From contig JBAQUF010000084.1 of NCBI GenBank assembly GCA_049297375.1, forward strand, positions 1-5,385: a DNA stretch of 5,385 nt, in the 5' to 3' direction. Below the pieces are notes generated by a model, which saw nothing but the letters and a program-made list of their open reading frames with translations, was not told the DNA's origin and ran no database searches. The translations under genes and the position numbers were made by a program. This document shows positions 5,250 through 5,385 of the stretch, piece by piece (the stretch's first letter is position 1; each line of letters starts with the position of its first letter). This DNA comes from JAAZNV01 sp049297375. GTDB taxonomy: Bacteria; Patescibacteriota; WWE3; UBA101185; UBA10185.

Positions 5250-5384
5250 TTAAGGAGTAAAAACTAAAAGAGTAATTAAAAATACCAAAATAATAACTAA
5301 GTATCCAGCAATCATCTTGCGGGATATTTCATTTTTTAAATGTCCAGATATATAGGAAAGAACAAATAAAAGCACTGATGATGA
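5250..5384 (-). CDS. C-terminal end of a membrane protein (start outside window)
   Basis: An open frame enters from the right edge on the minus strand and runs 44 codons to TAA at 5252-5250. The visible peptide has a hydrophobic stretch (VLLFVLSYI, residues 4-12), a short polar and basic link (HLKNEISRK, 15-23) and a strong membrane segment (MIAGYLVIILVFLITLLVF, 24-42), ending in TP. This is typical of the end of a multi-span inner-membrane protein with a positively charged cytoplasmic loop. The family cannot be named from so little. A start at the internal ATG would give only a 21-residue peptide with no Shine-Dalgarno site, so reading through the edge is preferred. Confidence 0.6.
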   Translation of the reverse strand, partial: SSSVLLFVLSYISGHLKNEISRKMIAGYLVIILVFLITLLVFTP

Positions 5385-5385
5385 A

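Overview
This is a compact, AT-rich bacterial chromosome segment; hand counts of sample rows give about one third G+C. It reads with the standard code and uses TAA or TAG stops. All genes are bacterial housekeeping types: gyrase A, RNase HII and a Xer-type tyrosine recombinase. Composition and protein style (short Lys/Ile-rich proteins, one stand-alone Xer-like recombinase) would fit a small-genome lineage such as the Candidate Phyla Radiation, but this is only an impression and cannot be settled from the sequence here.

Layout, left to right. (1) 1-1755 (+): the C-terminal part of DNA gyrase subunit A, cut by the left edge, then a clean hairpin terminator. (2) 1792-2361 (-): an unrecognised 189-residue protein, clearly richer in G+C than its neighbours, with its own extended -10 promoter and a strong Shine-Dalgarno site. 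(3) 2442-3134 (+): RNase HII with complete catalytic residues and an unusual insertion. (4) 3149-4150 (-): a complete tyrosine recombinase (R-K-H-R-H-Y all present), convergent with rnhB. (5) 4151-5249: about 1.1 kb without a credible gene but full of structure. It holds a 28-bp site with the 11-6-11 geometry of a Xer dif site, a perfect DnaA box, an 88% AT block, several repeat families and two hairpins. (6) 5250-5384 (-): the last 44 codons of a membrane protein running off the right edge.

The four central genes alternate in strand, so there is no operon. The most interesting point links the recombinase to the non-coding block. The left arm and most of the core of the dif-like site recur over the -10 box of the recombinase gene, about 560 bp away. 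This suggests that the recombinase may bind both its recombination site and its own promoter. The same block also has origin-like features (DnaA box, AT block, repeats), so whether it marks a terminus, an origin or something else is open. The proteins fit a DNA-maintenance theme (gyrase, RNase HII, Xer), but no shared regulation is visible.
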